A stretch of DNA of 64,000 nucleotides from Hofstenia miamia (lineage: Eukaryota; Xenacoelomorpha; Acoela). Each line of letters opens with the position of its first letter. Position 1 is the stretch's first letter. Where the stretch lies: assembly GCA_004352715.1 (NCBI GenBank), contig SCFE01000003.1, forward strand, positions 3,358,696 through 3,422,695, written 5' to 3'. The notes under the pieces were generated by a model, which saw only the letters and a program-made list of their open reading frames with translations, was not told the origin of the DNA and did no database searches. Below, piece by piece: positions 34,436-44,929 of the stretch. The position numbers and the translations under genes are program-made.

Positions 34436-35801
34436 CTGGAAGTAAAATATATGTTTGTAATACCTCTTTCCCTGCAGGATTCATTATTTATGGTCATTAC
34501 TTGTTTTATTGAAAGAATTTGATATATGAAGNNNNNNNNNNNNNNNNNNNNNNNNNNNNNNNNNNNNNNNNNNNNNNNNNNNNNNNNNNNNNNNNNNNNN
34601 NNNNNNNNNNNNNNNNNNNNNNNNNNNNNNNNNNNNNNNNNNNNNNNNNNNNNNNNNNNNNNNNNNNNNNNNNNNNNNNNNNNNNNNNNNNNNNNNNNNN
34701 NNNNNNNNNNNNNNNNNNNNNNNNNNNNNNNNNNNNNNNNNNNNNNNNNNNNNNNNNNNNNNNNNNNNNNNNNNNNNNNNNNNNNNNNNNNNNNNNNNNN
34801 NNNNNNNNNNNNNNNNNNNNNNNNNNNNNNNNNNNNNNNNNNNNNNNNNNNNNNNNNNNNNNNNNNNNNNNNNNNNNNNNNNNNNNNNNNNNNNNNNNNN
34901 NNNNNNNNNNNNNNNNNNNNNNNNNNNNNNNNNNNNNNNNNNNNNNNNNNNNNNNNNNNNNNNNNNNNNNNNNNNNNNNNNNNNNNNNNNNNNNNNNNNN
35001 NNNNNNNNNNNNNNNNNNNNNNNNNNNNNNNNNNNNNNNNNNNNNNNNNNNNNNNNNNNNNNNNNNNNNNNNNNNNNNNNNNNNNNNNNNNNNNNNNNNN
35101 NNNNNNNNNNNNNNNNNNNNNNNNNNNNNNNNNNNNNNNNNNNNNNNNNNNNNNNNNNNNNNNNNNNNNNNNNNNNNNNNNNNNNNNNNNNNNNNNNNNN
35201 NNNNNNNNNNNNNNNNNNNNNNNNNNNNNNNNNNNNNNNNNNNNNNNNNNNNNNNNNNNNNNNNNNNNNNNNNNNNNNNNNNNNNNNNNNNNNNNNNNNN
35301 NNNNNNNNNNNNNNNNNNNNNNNNNNNNNNNNNNNNNNNNNNNNNNNNNNNNNNNNNNNNNNNNNNNNNNNNNNNNNNNNNNNNNNNNNNNNNNNNNNNN
35401 NNNNNNNNNNNNNNNNNNNNNNNNNNNNNNNNNNNNNNNNNNNNNNNNNNNNNNNNNNNNNNNNNNNNNNNNNNNNNNNNNNNNNNNNNNNNNNNNNNNN
35501 NNNNNNNNNNNNNNNNNNNNNNNNNNNNNNNTATATATATATATATATATCAACCAATGCTGAGAACAGTTGACTTATCTAAATTCTAAATATAGTGAAT
35601 TATTAATATTTGTTAACTATGTGAATCGCAAACATTATCAATTGTTGTTTTACTGAAAGAGATTTCAAAATTGTGACTTTTTTACTCATTAAGTTAATTT
35701 AAAAAATGCTTGTAATGTTCATTTAGCGAATACTCGAATAATAATACATAAAGAATATAATAATCATTCTGTAAGTATTTGAAGGAAATCCCAATTTTTA
35801 G
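33928..35801. other. Spacer with (TA)n and 1000-N gap
   Basis: No exon recognised. It contains (TA)n at about 34407-34434 and 35532-35550 and the 1000-N gap 34532-35531. It separates the minus-strand C2 block from the plus-strand X/Y block. Confidence 0.6.
34532..35531. other. Assembly gap (1000 N)
   Basis: Exactly 1000 N with (TA)n directly on its right edge. This is a probable false or unsupported join between PLC blocks. Confidence 0.95.
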
Positions 35802-36712
35802 ATATCCGGTCATCTTATCCTTCGAGAACCACACCAGCGAAAATGTTCAGAAGAAAATGGTCTATTATTTAACTTCAATTCTTCAAGGTAGACTTCATCA
35901 GGGTGTGCTTTACATTTTGTTTTAAGATAAGCTCTACGTGGATGCATTTGATGGTAACACGTGCCTTCCTTCACCTGAGGAACTTAAATATAAAGTGATC
36001 ATTAAAGTAGGTGTATATTACGTTCGAAATACTATTTAAGTAAAAACTTATTGTGTACAAATTTTCAAGTTTTTTTAATATGCAAATTCAACTCCAAATG
36101 GATGTTTATAGCTAAGCTTATGTTGACAGTTATTCTGAAGTCCAATACCGGGAACAACAAAAACCAATATATTTTCAATCTCAACCTGCGATCAATAAGC
36201 TGTTCCATAAATATTTATTATATATTACATATTAATTGGTCATAAAATTGATATTTTTGAACTTACTTATATGGTAGCTATGACCCTGTCGAATTCAGTG
36301 CCATTCTATTATGGGAACATATATATTTCAAATTCTTTGCTATTAGGGTGATTTTCCTGACATCAGCACTCATTATGACGGCCAAACTTCGCTGCTTGGT
36401 GATGAAAAGGAACGTTTTTATAAGAGGGTGCTCTTAGAGTTCCCCTGCCCAGTTTTATAAGTAAAAAACCGACAGCGCGATGATTAATGAAGCAACTAAG
36501 CATTATATATTATCCTTGCATTTGTATAAATTAATGAATTCTTAGTACAGGTTTGTCATAATAATCAATATTTAATACGCTTAATGCATTTATGGAATAG
36601 TGATTGGAAGTCTGTTCTAAATACAGTAAAATACAGAAATGATTTAATCAGAATTTATGAAATATATATTACCCATAAAATGCAAAAATGGTATGAGGTC
36701 ATATGCCTCAAC

Positions 36713-36760
<48 letters not shown>

Positions 36761-39700
36761 TATATGAATACATGCAGCAAACATTCACCTGTACATGAAA
36801 CAAACATTTGCAGAAATATAGGTTAGTTGTATAAAACTGTCAGTTGCACAAATTGTATGTGACAGTTGATTTTAAAGGATTTTTTTGTTTAATTATTTTT
36901 CAATAAGAAAACTGAAACATAGTATCACAAAAGTAGAATATTTAGAAAGCAGTCTGTTGCACTATGGAATTTTACAACTCACCTGTTAACTCTACATCGA
37001 TTTACCATTATGCAACTGACGGGTATGTCAACTGGCCCAATGCAATTTGAATTATTTGACATGATTAGAAATTTTTTTTATAATGTGAACTTGAAGTAAA
37101 TCTTTAGGGATAGGTCAATTTGAAATGTAAAATATTTTTAAATGTTAACAATTTACATAAGATTGAGTACATTTTTAGCCGAAATTGGAAAGAAATTTTG
37201 AAAATATCAATTTGCCCATTACAATAAGTTTTAATTTTAATTGAGATTTATTTATATTTTATTCTATGCGTATAATTGGATTTGATCTAGTGATTTGCTG
37301 TATTCTAAGCTCATTCGTGGAAATCCTAAATTTCAGGGAATTTGTAAAATTGCTATTTCACTTATTTAGCTTAATGAAAACTCAAATATATCTATATATT
37401 TTATTTATTTACGTGAAAAATCATAACCCTAAAACCCGCAAAATTAGTGGTTCAATGATATTCTTATGTGAAACAGAAATTTCAAAAATTCTCTGAAATT
37501 CTACAGATTTCACGAAAGTCTATATTTCAAAATTTTACTCAAAAAAATATATATATACAATTTCAGCATGTAAGCAAATATTTTGACAAACTTAGTTTTT
37601 TTGTATACAATTTTATTGAATTTTAGGCCAAGAAGAAATCACAAGACAGATCAATGCTTGATTTAAATGACATATCAAATGATGACGATCAGGTAAATTT
37701 TGTATATCTATGAAACAAACTTTAATTACGAATTCTTAAATGCAAAAATAACTTGCTCTTAAAATTTAGTGGAAGTTTGTCGCAAATAAAATCTAAATCG
37801 TCTGTTTGGTTAAAGGTGACGTTCGCTGACATACCCACCTCAAATAATATGGGCCCACTCTGCTGTAAAATTTGCACAAATGTTCGAATCTAATAGATTT
37901 CATAAATATAATGGGCTTTATGCAATTAATGTTGCATTCCATTAAAATGCAATTTGAACTTAGCATGGTGTCAAAAAAAAACAAAATAGTGTCTTCCATT
38001 ATAACAAATTTAATTGGTGAAGCATGTTATTCCACAAACATCTGTAGTTCATTATTCAGTATTTAAACTTATTTAAGTGTTTACATACAAAATTTCTTCT
38101 ACATGAAATCTTTGGAACTTTTCTTTTAAGACGTCGGAACGAGCTATAAGTCAAATGTTTCTTAACAAATGCATTTAAAAAGAGTGTTTCAAGGTACACA
38201 TTGAACTATAATTCTTGATTTTTAAGCATCCAAGTTAAGATTTAAGAATGTTCAAATCCTGTTATATACATAAAACGATGGCCAGCAGAAATTTCTAAAA
38301 TATGTTTATATCCGACTATAATATTGTTACGAGAAATGAAGCACTAATTTACAAAGAGAGAGAGGCCGAAGTCACAAATTTATTTCACAAAGAATTGCAC
38401 TTCTAATGAGGAACTAAATGTATTTTGATGATTATCGTCAAAAATTCTTAAGTTAGAATTCAATTTAACTAATGCCAAATACATATAATATATACCATTA
38501 TAAATAATAATTACTTACACAACCTCTACAAATTTCAATAAATTTTAATATTAAACGACATGTTTTTAGAGTTCCGATACAAAATGTAAAGAGCTTTCGG
38601 ATTTAATCAATATTTGTCAATCTACTAAGTTCCGAACAATGGAGGGCAGCATCAATTGTAAGAATTAATTTATTAAAATCATATTTAAGCACATTAATTT
38701 CATAGATATAAATTGCTGCTTACAGCAATGTACATGTATTGTAAAAATTCGTTAGAATTTGTTTTAAAATGTTCAATAGAACCATGTAATTTTACCGGCA
38801 ATTTCACCGGTCGAAATGTGAAAATATTCTATTTTTATTTTTTAAGCAGCGAATAGTTTGCTCAATTAGGCAGAAAATGTCACAACAATTTAATGGCTAA
38901 AAAAGATTTTGTTGTTTCAACAAACTATAGTATATTGTTAGAAGTGACTAAATTTAGCCATCTCCCATCGCTTTTGCTATAAAGTGCTTTTTGATTGCTA
39001 ATTTTTTATTCACACTTTGTTTTGGATCTAGCTGATAATACAAGCAAAAGTAGATTTCACAAAGAAACCTTTATCAACAGAATTTACACTTGAAACAGTA
39101 AGAAACTTCAGTAAAATATCAATAAAATATAGGAGTTTGAATATTTTTGTTTTTATCGAAATGTAGTTAAAAACAAAATAATTGAAATACAATATTTTAT
39201 GTATTAAATATACTGTAAGTATTTTCAACTTTCGCTATGTAATTTCAGCTTTAGTATCAACCCTTGCAATTTTTAGTTTAAAAAAAGCAGTTTATATATA
39301 TATATATATATATATAACACATTACTTGGGATACCACTATTTTTTAAGTTTTCCAATTATACTTTTGAAATAATCAGTTGCATAATGTAATGACTTAATG
39401 AAATTTGAGTATTAGTTATTGCAAACACTATGTGAAAGGTTCACATTAGCCGAACATATATTTGTGAAATAGCTAACATATTGTAGAAATGCGTAACAGA
39501 TGACAAATTACTTGGAAGAGCATATTTATACATACATATATTATTTCATATACCCGTGAATGTACACATTCACTGTGTATATTAGCAAACAAAAAAACAT
39601 GCAATAGTTTGCTATTATACGATAATATCTGCTGTGAGCATTAAGGTAACCAATCAAAGTTGCCTTTTGTTGCAATAACACTGTATAAGATTACTAATAA

Positions 39701-41124
39701 AACATCACTCACTATTTTAAAGGATGTCATACAAGGGCTTCCTAATAATGTCAAAATTAACAAAGAGAGGGCAGCTATCACAAGCATTTTCAAGTCATCT
39801 TTGTGCAGAAACAAGGTTGAGCAGAAGTCTCATAAAAAGAAGGACGTGAAACAAAAAGAGTGGCCCCTTTTTTGGAGAGTAACATGAGGGAATGATGAAC
39901 CACACTCTATACCGTGAGTTTCTGTCATGCAGTTGCATTCCTCAACTTCAGGAATGATTACACCCAATCAGCAGTTCATTTTCATGCTTGATGGTGCACC
40001 ATACAACACATTTAAAATCACTAAGGAATGTCTGGCATTTGAAGATGTGCCTATTTTAGAATGAACAGGCAATTCATCAGATCTGAACTGCATAGAGAAT
40101 GTCTGGGAGGACATGATTAAAAGGTGTCTTGCTGTACAGACAGTCACAAGAAAGCAGCAATTGATCAATACCATCAAGGAATGTTCACTTCACTATATCA
40201 TGCTCAATGATATGCTGATAGTATATTATAAAGGGAATGACATGAAGAATTCAAGTTTAATTGTCTCCGAGATTGGAAATACTAAATATTCAATTCAACC
40301 CATTATGTTTGCAATGTCTAGCACCCAACTATAATTCTCATTGCAATATGCGACTGATAGCTTTTAAATGAAATTAAGAAACATCAAAAACGAGTGTATC
40401 TCAAGTAAATTGTCCCGAACTGAATATATATTTATTTATACATATATCCCACCCAAAGCCAATTTTAATTGTTGCCATCGAACTAATTTAAAATTTGCAT
40501 ACTCACTATGAAATGAATTTGGTAAATTTCAATCCTTTTTTAGCATTTTTCTAGGAAGTGACTTCCTGGTAATCACATTGTTTGTATTCAAAAAATAGCA
40601 CAACAAACGTTTCGGCTTTTTATTCAGTTGTACGTTTTCTTAGAAAACTTGTGAATATCAACATTTTTGAGTAAAACTACATAAAATTGGCAAAATTCAA
40701 AGAGGTGACTTTTGGTCATGCAAAATTATTTGGATATTTGCAACCACTATGAGTGTTAGTTTTTCTGTTAACTAAAGCATTTACTATTTTAGCGCCAAGT
40801 AGTTGCATATATTCTTTAAGCGAGAGCACTGCCAGTGCTTTGTGCACAAAGCCAATTCCCAACGATGTTAGCACTCTCTCTAGAAATCATCTCATTAAAG
40901 TATATCCCTCAGGAACAAGAATAGTATCTTCCAATTACGATCCTCTCATTCCTTGGAAGTCTGGATGCCAAATAGGTATGTGCTTCTATATTGTTCTTAA
41001 ATGAAACCACTTTTAGTTACGTTAAATTTCCAGAGTCAATGCAGTTCAATGTGGCTAAATGACGCTATGTTTCGACAAAACGGAAATTGTGGATATGTAC
41101 TGAAACCATCCTATCTTCTTGGAA
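35802..41124 (+). CDS. Phospholipase C (delta-like): end of X, X-Y linker and Y domain
   Basis: Six exons: 35802-35887, 35927-36006, 37627-37692, 38570-38657, 40793-40975 and 41017-41124 (last end approximate). Codons join across every junction. X: YPVILSFENH carries the catalytic glutamate; LPSPEELKYKVIIK provides the end of X with its lysines. The linker is short and acidic (DLNDISNDDDQ). Y: ELSDLINICQSTKF, then LSRNHLIKVYPSG, SSNYDP and GCQIVTLNFQS, then FRQNGNCGYVLKPSYLL. The enzyme hydrolyses PIP2 to diacylglycerol and IP3 at the plasma membrane. In PLC-delta the substrate-binding arginine before IYPSG is here a lysine (IKVYPSG). Introns 1 and 5 are 39 and 41 nt; a Tc1 remnant fills intron 4. 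The first exon completes the codon left open at 55817, not anything upstream here. Confidence 0.9.
36715..36757. repeat. (TA)n microsatellite
   Basis: A run of about 20 TA units inside a PLC intron. Similar tracts occur at 31637-31664, 39294-39316, 41141-41168 and 54551-54573. Confidence 0.9.
39890..40335 (+). pseudogene. Tc1-type transposase remnant in PLC intron
   Basis: QFIFMLDGAPYNTFKITKE followed by TGNSSDLNCIENVWEDMIKR matches the second half of a Tc1 DDE domain. The second D (in LDGAP) and the E (in IENVW) are separated by 34 positions, including one stop, as in DD34E enzymes. The C-terminal part continues to about 40335. The N-terminal part is not recognisable. No TIRs found. It is a fossil in the intron between 38657 and 40793. 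Confidence 0.7.
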
Positions 41125-41137
41125 GTACGACTTATTT

Positions 41138-41140
<3 letters not shown>

Positions 41141-41168
<28 letters not shown>
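41141..41168. repeat. (TA)n microsatellite right after the last Y exon
   Basis: The tract lies 16 bp downstream of the inferred end of the final Y exon. It is a plausible breakpoint of a misassembly, since no C2 exon follows on this strand. Confidence 0.85.
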
Positions 41169-41172
<4 letters not shown>

Positions 41173-42054
41173 TTCATATCAAGCTATTATTGAAATACCA
41201 AATCGTGCAATAGCAATGAATTGGCTTATATGTATTTTCCGCTGAAAAGTTTTCGGAACTGCAAAAGCTGGCATTACAACATTTGGTCTGACTTGAATTG
41301 AAATTTTGATAAGTATTTCTGCAAAAAAGGCAATTTACTAATTAAAGAGTCGATTTAATTGTATTTTGACCTAAAAGTGAAATTTTCACTGAGCGAAGTA
41401 TTTTATGATTTTTTGATCTTACAACTATTCTTAATATTTGCAGAATTCCCTTTTTCATGTCTATAAAAGTTTTGCAATTTCTTTGATCGCAAAAAACATT
41501 TTGACTGTATTTTGGCCTACTTGTATTATCAAATGAATAAAGAAAATCATGCCACATTTATATACACACATTAATGTACTAAATTTTTGAGGTAAGCACC
41601 TTTGCTATACGTATATTTCGAATGAGGTGTATGTAATGTCTGATATTGCCAATTCCTTGTTCAGTCAGAGGAAATGTGATTTTCTCTCACTTTGCTATCG
41701 CTTATAAATATTTATCGAATGCAAAAATCTCGCAAATTTCATATTTTATATGCACTTAAAAGCGGATTCAGACATAATTTTATCAAATTACTTAATAGCC
41801 CCAATTATTCTACTAAAGCCGAAATACGCCGTGTTGAACGACGATTGCTAGATTAGAAATGGTTATAGTTTCATTCAATGAGCCGTTATTCATTTCCAAA
41901 TCAGTTATTACGAATAATAACTATTTACTACACACATAAGAATAGTTATAAAGTTTTATCTCCACACAATTTGGAAGTAAGAACAGTGATGAAACTATTA
42001 AAAAGTTAGCTACTTTTTAACTAGTTACTAACGAAAGTGTTAATAATTTAACTA
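41169..42054. other. AT-rich stretch; expected C2 exons absent
   Basis: The PLC C2 exons would be expected next on the plus strand. None is seen here or anywhere up to 50.8 kb. Confidence 0.5.
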
Positions 42055-42266
42055 AACTCTGTCCCACTTAATAAGTAAACCGGTTTTTTAGGAAAACGAG
42101 GTAGTATGATATAAACACGAGTATAATTTCAGGTTTTGATTTTCATTTTTTTATAATATGCACAAGATCCTAAATTATCTAATTCGAGCCAAAACCATGG
42201 TATTTACGCTATAATAAAACCCAATTATTGATATAAAACTTTACTTATTAACTGGGACAGAGTTTA
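42053..42266. mobile_element. Tc1/mariner-like MITE, 210 bp
   Basis: The body is 42055-42264. The left TIR begins AACTCTGTCCCACTTAAT and continues to 42079. The right TIR, inverted (from 42264), begins AACTCTGTCCCAGTTAAT and matches at 24 of 25 positions. TA lies on both sides (42053-42054 and 42265-42266), the expected duplication. No coding sequence. Confidence 0.8.
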
Positions 42267-42357
42267 ATTAAAGTAATCTGTCACTAGTTAATTATTTCGT
42301 GAAATGTTAATAAATTAAGTAAAAGGAACCTTTGTCTTGACCAAAGCCTTCTACACC

Positions 42358-42462
42358 AGACCTGGAAACGGATTAAACTGTTTGGATACGACGCAACCCG
42401 AACCGAATGATATGTAGATGGTAGATGTAGACCCGACCCAATCCGACCCGAACGTTCTTCCT
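42358..42462. repeat. CCCGA-word island
   Basis: AACCCGAACCGAATG, then GACCCGACCCAATCCG and GACCCGAACG, form a degenerate GC-rich word repeat in AT-rich DNA. It starts AGACCTGGAAACGG, which loosely resembles the AGACTTGTCAACGAG end of the MITE at 62090. Confidence 0.45.
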
Positions 42463-42828
42463 AATTTGATACGACTACAGCAAAACAAACAAAATTATAT
42501 GTGCTTTCAGACAACTAGTTAGCCAGTGGTAGGAAAATATATGCTTTGCTATGCAGCTAAATGTTAGGGCCACTAAATTTCACACCTGCAAAATTTTACG
42601 AAAACGTAGAATTTTCAAAAAATTGCGAAACATTAGAATTTGCGAATTTTTGCAAATAAATTCGATTTATAAGCAATGTGTATATGATTGTACTATTTGC
42701 TTCCAATTTGAAGGGACGGTTTATGCATACGGGACGCCTATATGAGTATTGCATTGATTACATCTTTTTTTACGTGTTATACAATTTAATTCAATATGCT
42801 AACCTGCATAAACCAGTACTCCAAAGGG

Positions 42829-43290
42829 AAATTTCATGTTGATGGTGGCATAATTTTCAGTGCTTACTGCAATGTTGCCGCAAAAGGAGGGCTCAACCGA
42901 CAAGTACATAAAATCTAAGAAACATAATTTGTCAGTGAATCGCGTTACATTCGAAGATGTTCCCTCAAAAAGACTTAAGGTGACATCGATATAAAGTACC
43001 ATGAAACGGGCTATTGAAGCAATGTGGCGCTCCAAATCGTTGAAGTTGAAGCTTTTGGTGCTGCTAATATCCCACTGGAGAAATTAGATAATCCAAAGTA
43101 GAGGGTATTTTTCAAGACAGCTGTTAAGGGTAGTTGTACTTTACCAAATGCGAACATTTTGAGAGAACAGTGGTTGCCGAAGGTATGCAATCCGAGAGAA
43201 ATTGAGCTAAAGGATCGAATAATTATGAAAATTTTCCTAATATTTGACGAGACGGAAGACAATTGCTTAAGATTTTTTGTCATTTTTATA
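42829..43290 (+). pseudogene. hAT transposase N-terminal remnant (BED finger region)
   Basis: KFHVDGGIIFSAYCNVA, then in the next frame GSTDKYIKSKKHNL, matches the BED-type zinc finger of CGBP1/ZBED-like hAT proteins (first cysteine replaced by serine). Further on, LPNANILREQWLPKV and IFLIFDETEDNC match the LP...LR...LPK and DET.D pattern at the start of the hAT catalytic domain. Two frameshifts and a stop make it non-functional. Confidence 0.65.
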
Positions 43291-43732
43291 GATTTTGTTT
43301 GAATTAACTTGTTTAGACTTATGTTGGGTTGAAGTGAAATAGGGTACTACGTTGTTCTTAGTTTCGCTAGGTTATAAAAAGTTCCGGGGAAGTGAAAAAA
43401 TACAAATTTTTTTCCGTAAAATGGGACAAAATGTGAAAGAACCGAAAAACGAATGCGCAATTTTGTAATAATTTTTGCGAAAAATAGTGACCCAGGTTAT
43501 GTAACACACCGTTCAGTTGTTCAATGTAGCGTTGAAACCAGGGTTGCTGTTTTAAACGTTTTTTTCGAATTAAACAAAAACATTTTTTTTTAACAATATG
43601 GTTTTTATGTTTTTAGCTAAATATTGAAAAAATAGAAAACCGTAATAGTTGAAACATTAAAATAAAACAATATATTAATGATAATGAAAAATGCACAAAT
43701 TTATATACATCAGTCATTGGCTTCATTGTCCA

Positions 43733-44480
43733 TGAAGGAATGCCAGCTTGCCAACTTTTTGAACACCAATGCGTGTTCGTAGTGAACCATAGGTTAGCCC
43801 CAATGACGAAAAATGACGTTCAAATCCGGCGGAGGATAAAACTGCAGCTACCAATCAAACTGCAACATCCACCAATTTAGAATCCGTCCCCAAAAGTACG
43901 CCTGATATCCACCAAGATATTGGCTCCAAATCCATATACTTAGTTTCAAAAAGGTAATTAGAGTAAGGAGGTTGTTTTGCTAAGTACTTTGAAAGCTCTG
44001 GCACTATGTTGACATCAAGCTCCTCACGTGCAGTAAGATTTCGACCGCAAAATCGGTGGTCTAATAAGTAAGCAGCCAACTGTACCTCAGAAGCCATCAT
44101 GTGCTTTCTGCTACTTAATTTTTCAATCTCAGCTCAATTTAACCTACAATAAGAAACATGCTTTAGGTACATGAACTTAAATATAATAACTACATTTCTC
44201 ACCTAAAAGTATGCAGCAATTATTGAGGTTGACTAAGAAACTATGTTTCTCGTTGGCCGTAAGCATTAGTAAACTAATGCCCATGTTCCACAGCTTTTGT
44301 CTAGCATCAATGTTCTCCCCTTTGCCATAGCAGGCTCATAAACGCGTTCAACCAGGACTGCGTGTTGTACACATGACACAGTATGAGCTTGCCTGGTTAC
44401 TGCTACTAACTGTTTAAGCCGCTAAAATAGTCTACGACCAATGGATGCAACCACAAAAGGCTTGAAAACAGCGAGCAGTC
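43733..44480 (-). pseudogene. hAT transposase C-terminal remnant
   Basis: On the minus strand, 44100-43855 reads QLAAYLLDHRF, LTAREELDV and EPISWWISG, typical of ZBED-like hAT proteins. After one stop, SSAGFERHFSSLGL followed by LRTRIGVQKVGKLAFLH matches the dimerisation domain (SSA.SERVFS..G.I...R..L). Upstream pieces to about 44480 (LLAVFKPFVVASIG) may belong to it. It faces the BED-finger fragment at 42829-43290, so the two are not one simple element. Confidence 0.75.
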
Positions 44481-44528
44481 TGAAAATTTGATCGCCTGTA
44501 TTGCATACTTTAATACTTAATAAGTTTA

Positions 44529-44917
44529 AGGATGGGATCCGGACAGATAGTGAATTGAATATACCGGATACCGGATAATTTACCAGATAATATATTGTTC
44601 AAATATTACTGAAGAGCAACCTTATTTCTCATTTAATATCGACTTATTGCGGATGAAAATTAATAAATATCTTTACGCATATTAAATAAACTACGTCCTG
44701 ATATGTCAGAAAAACTTGTTTTGTTGCATGACAACTTCTATATCATGGAAAAATATAGCTTTTTCTTCGAAAATTCGATTTTTAAATCAAGTTTTATCGC
44801 AGAATATGTTATCCGGTAAAATCCGGCAAGCAAGTTAAATTTTACCGGATACCAGATATCCCTTTCCGGTTGTGTAACTGCCGATTTTACTGGATACCGA
44901 ATTCCGGCACATCCCTA
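44529..44917. repeat. MITE-like element enclosing CCGGATA repeats
   Basis: Ends read GGATGGGATCCGGA and, inverted, AGGGATGTGCCGGAATTC, an imperfect inverted pair. Inside both ends lie degenerate CCGGATA words (ATACCGGATACCGGATAA; TTATCCGGTAAAATCCGG; TTACCGGATACC). The middle is AT-rich. No target duplication is clear. Confidence 0.5.
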
Positions 44918-44929
44918 AATAAATTAAGT

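Noticed and set aside
34390-35589. Four open frames across the 34532-35531 gap
   Set aside because: Made of N and TA repeats (Tyr-Ile runs).
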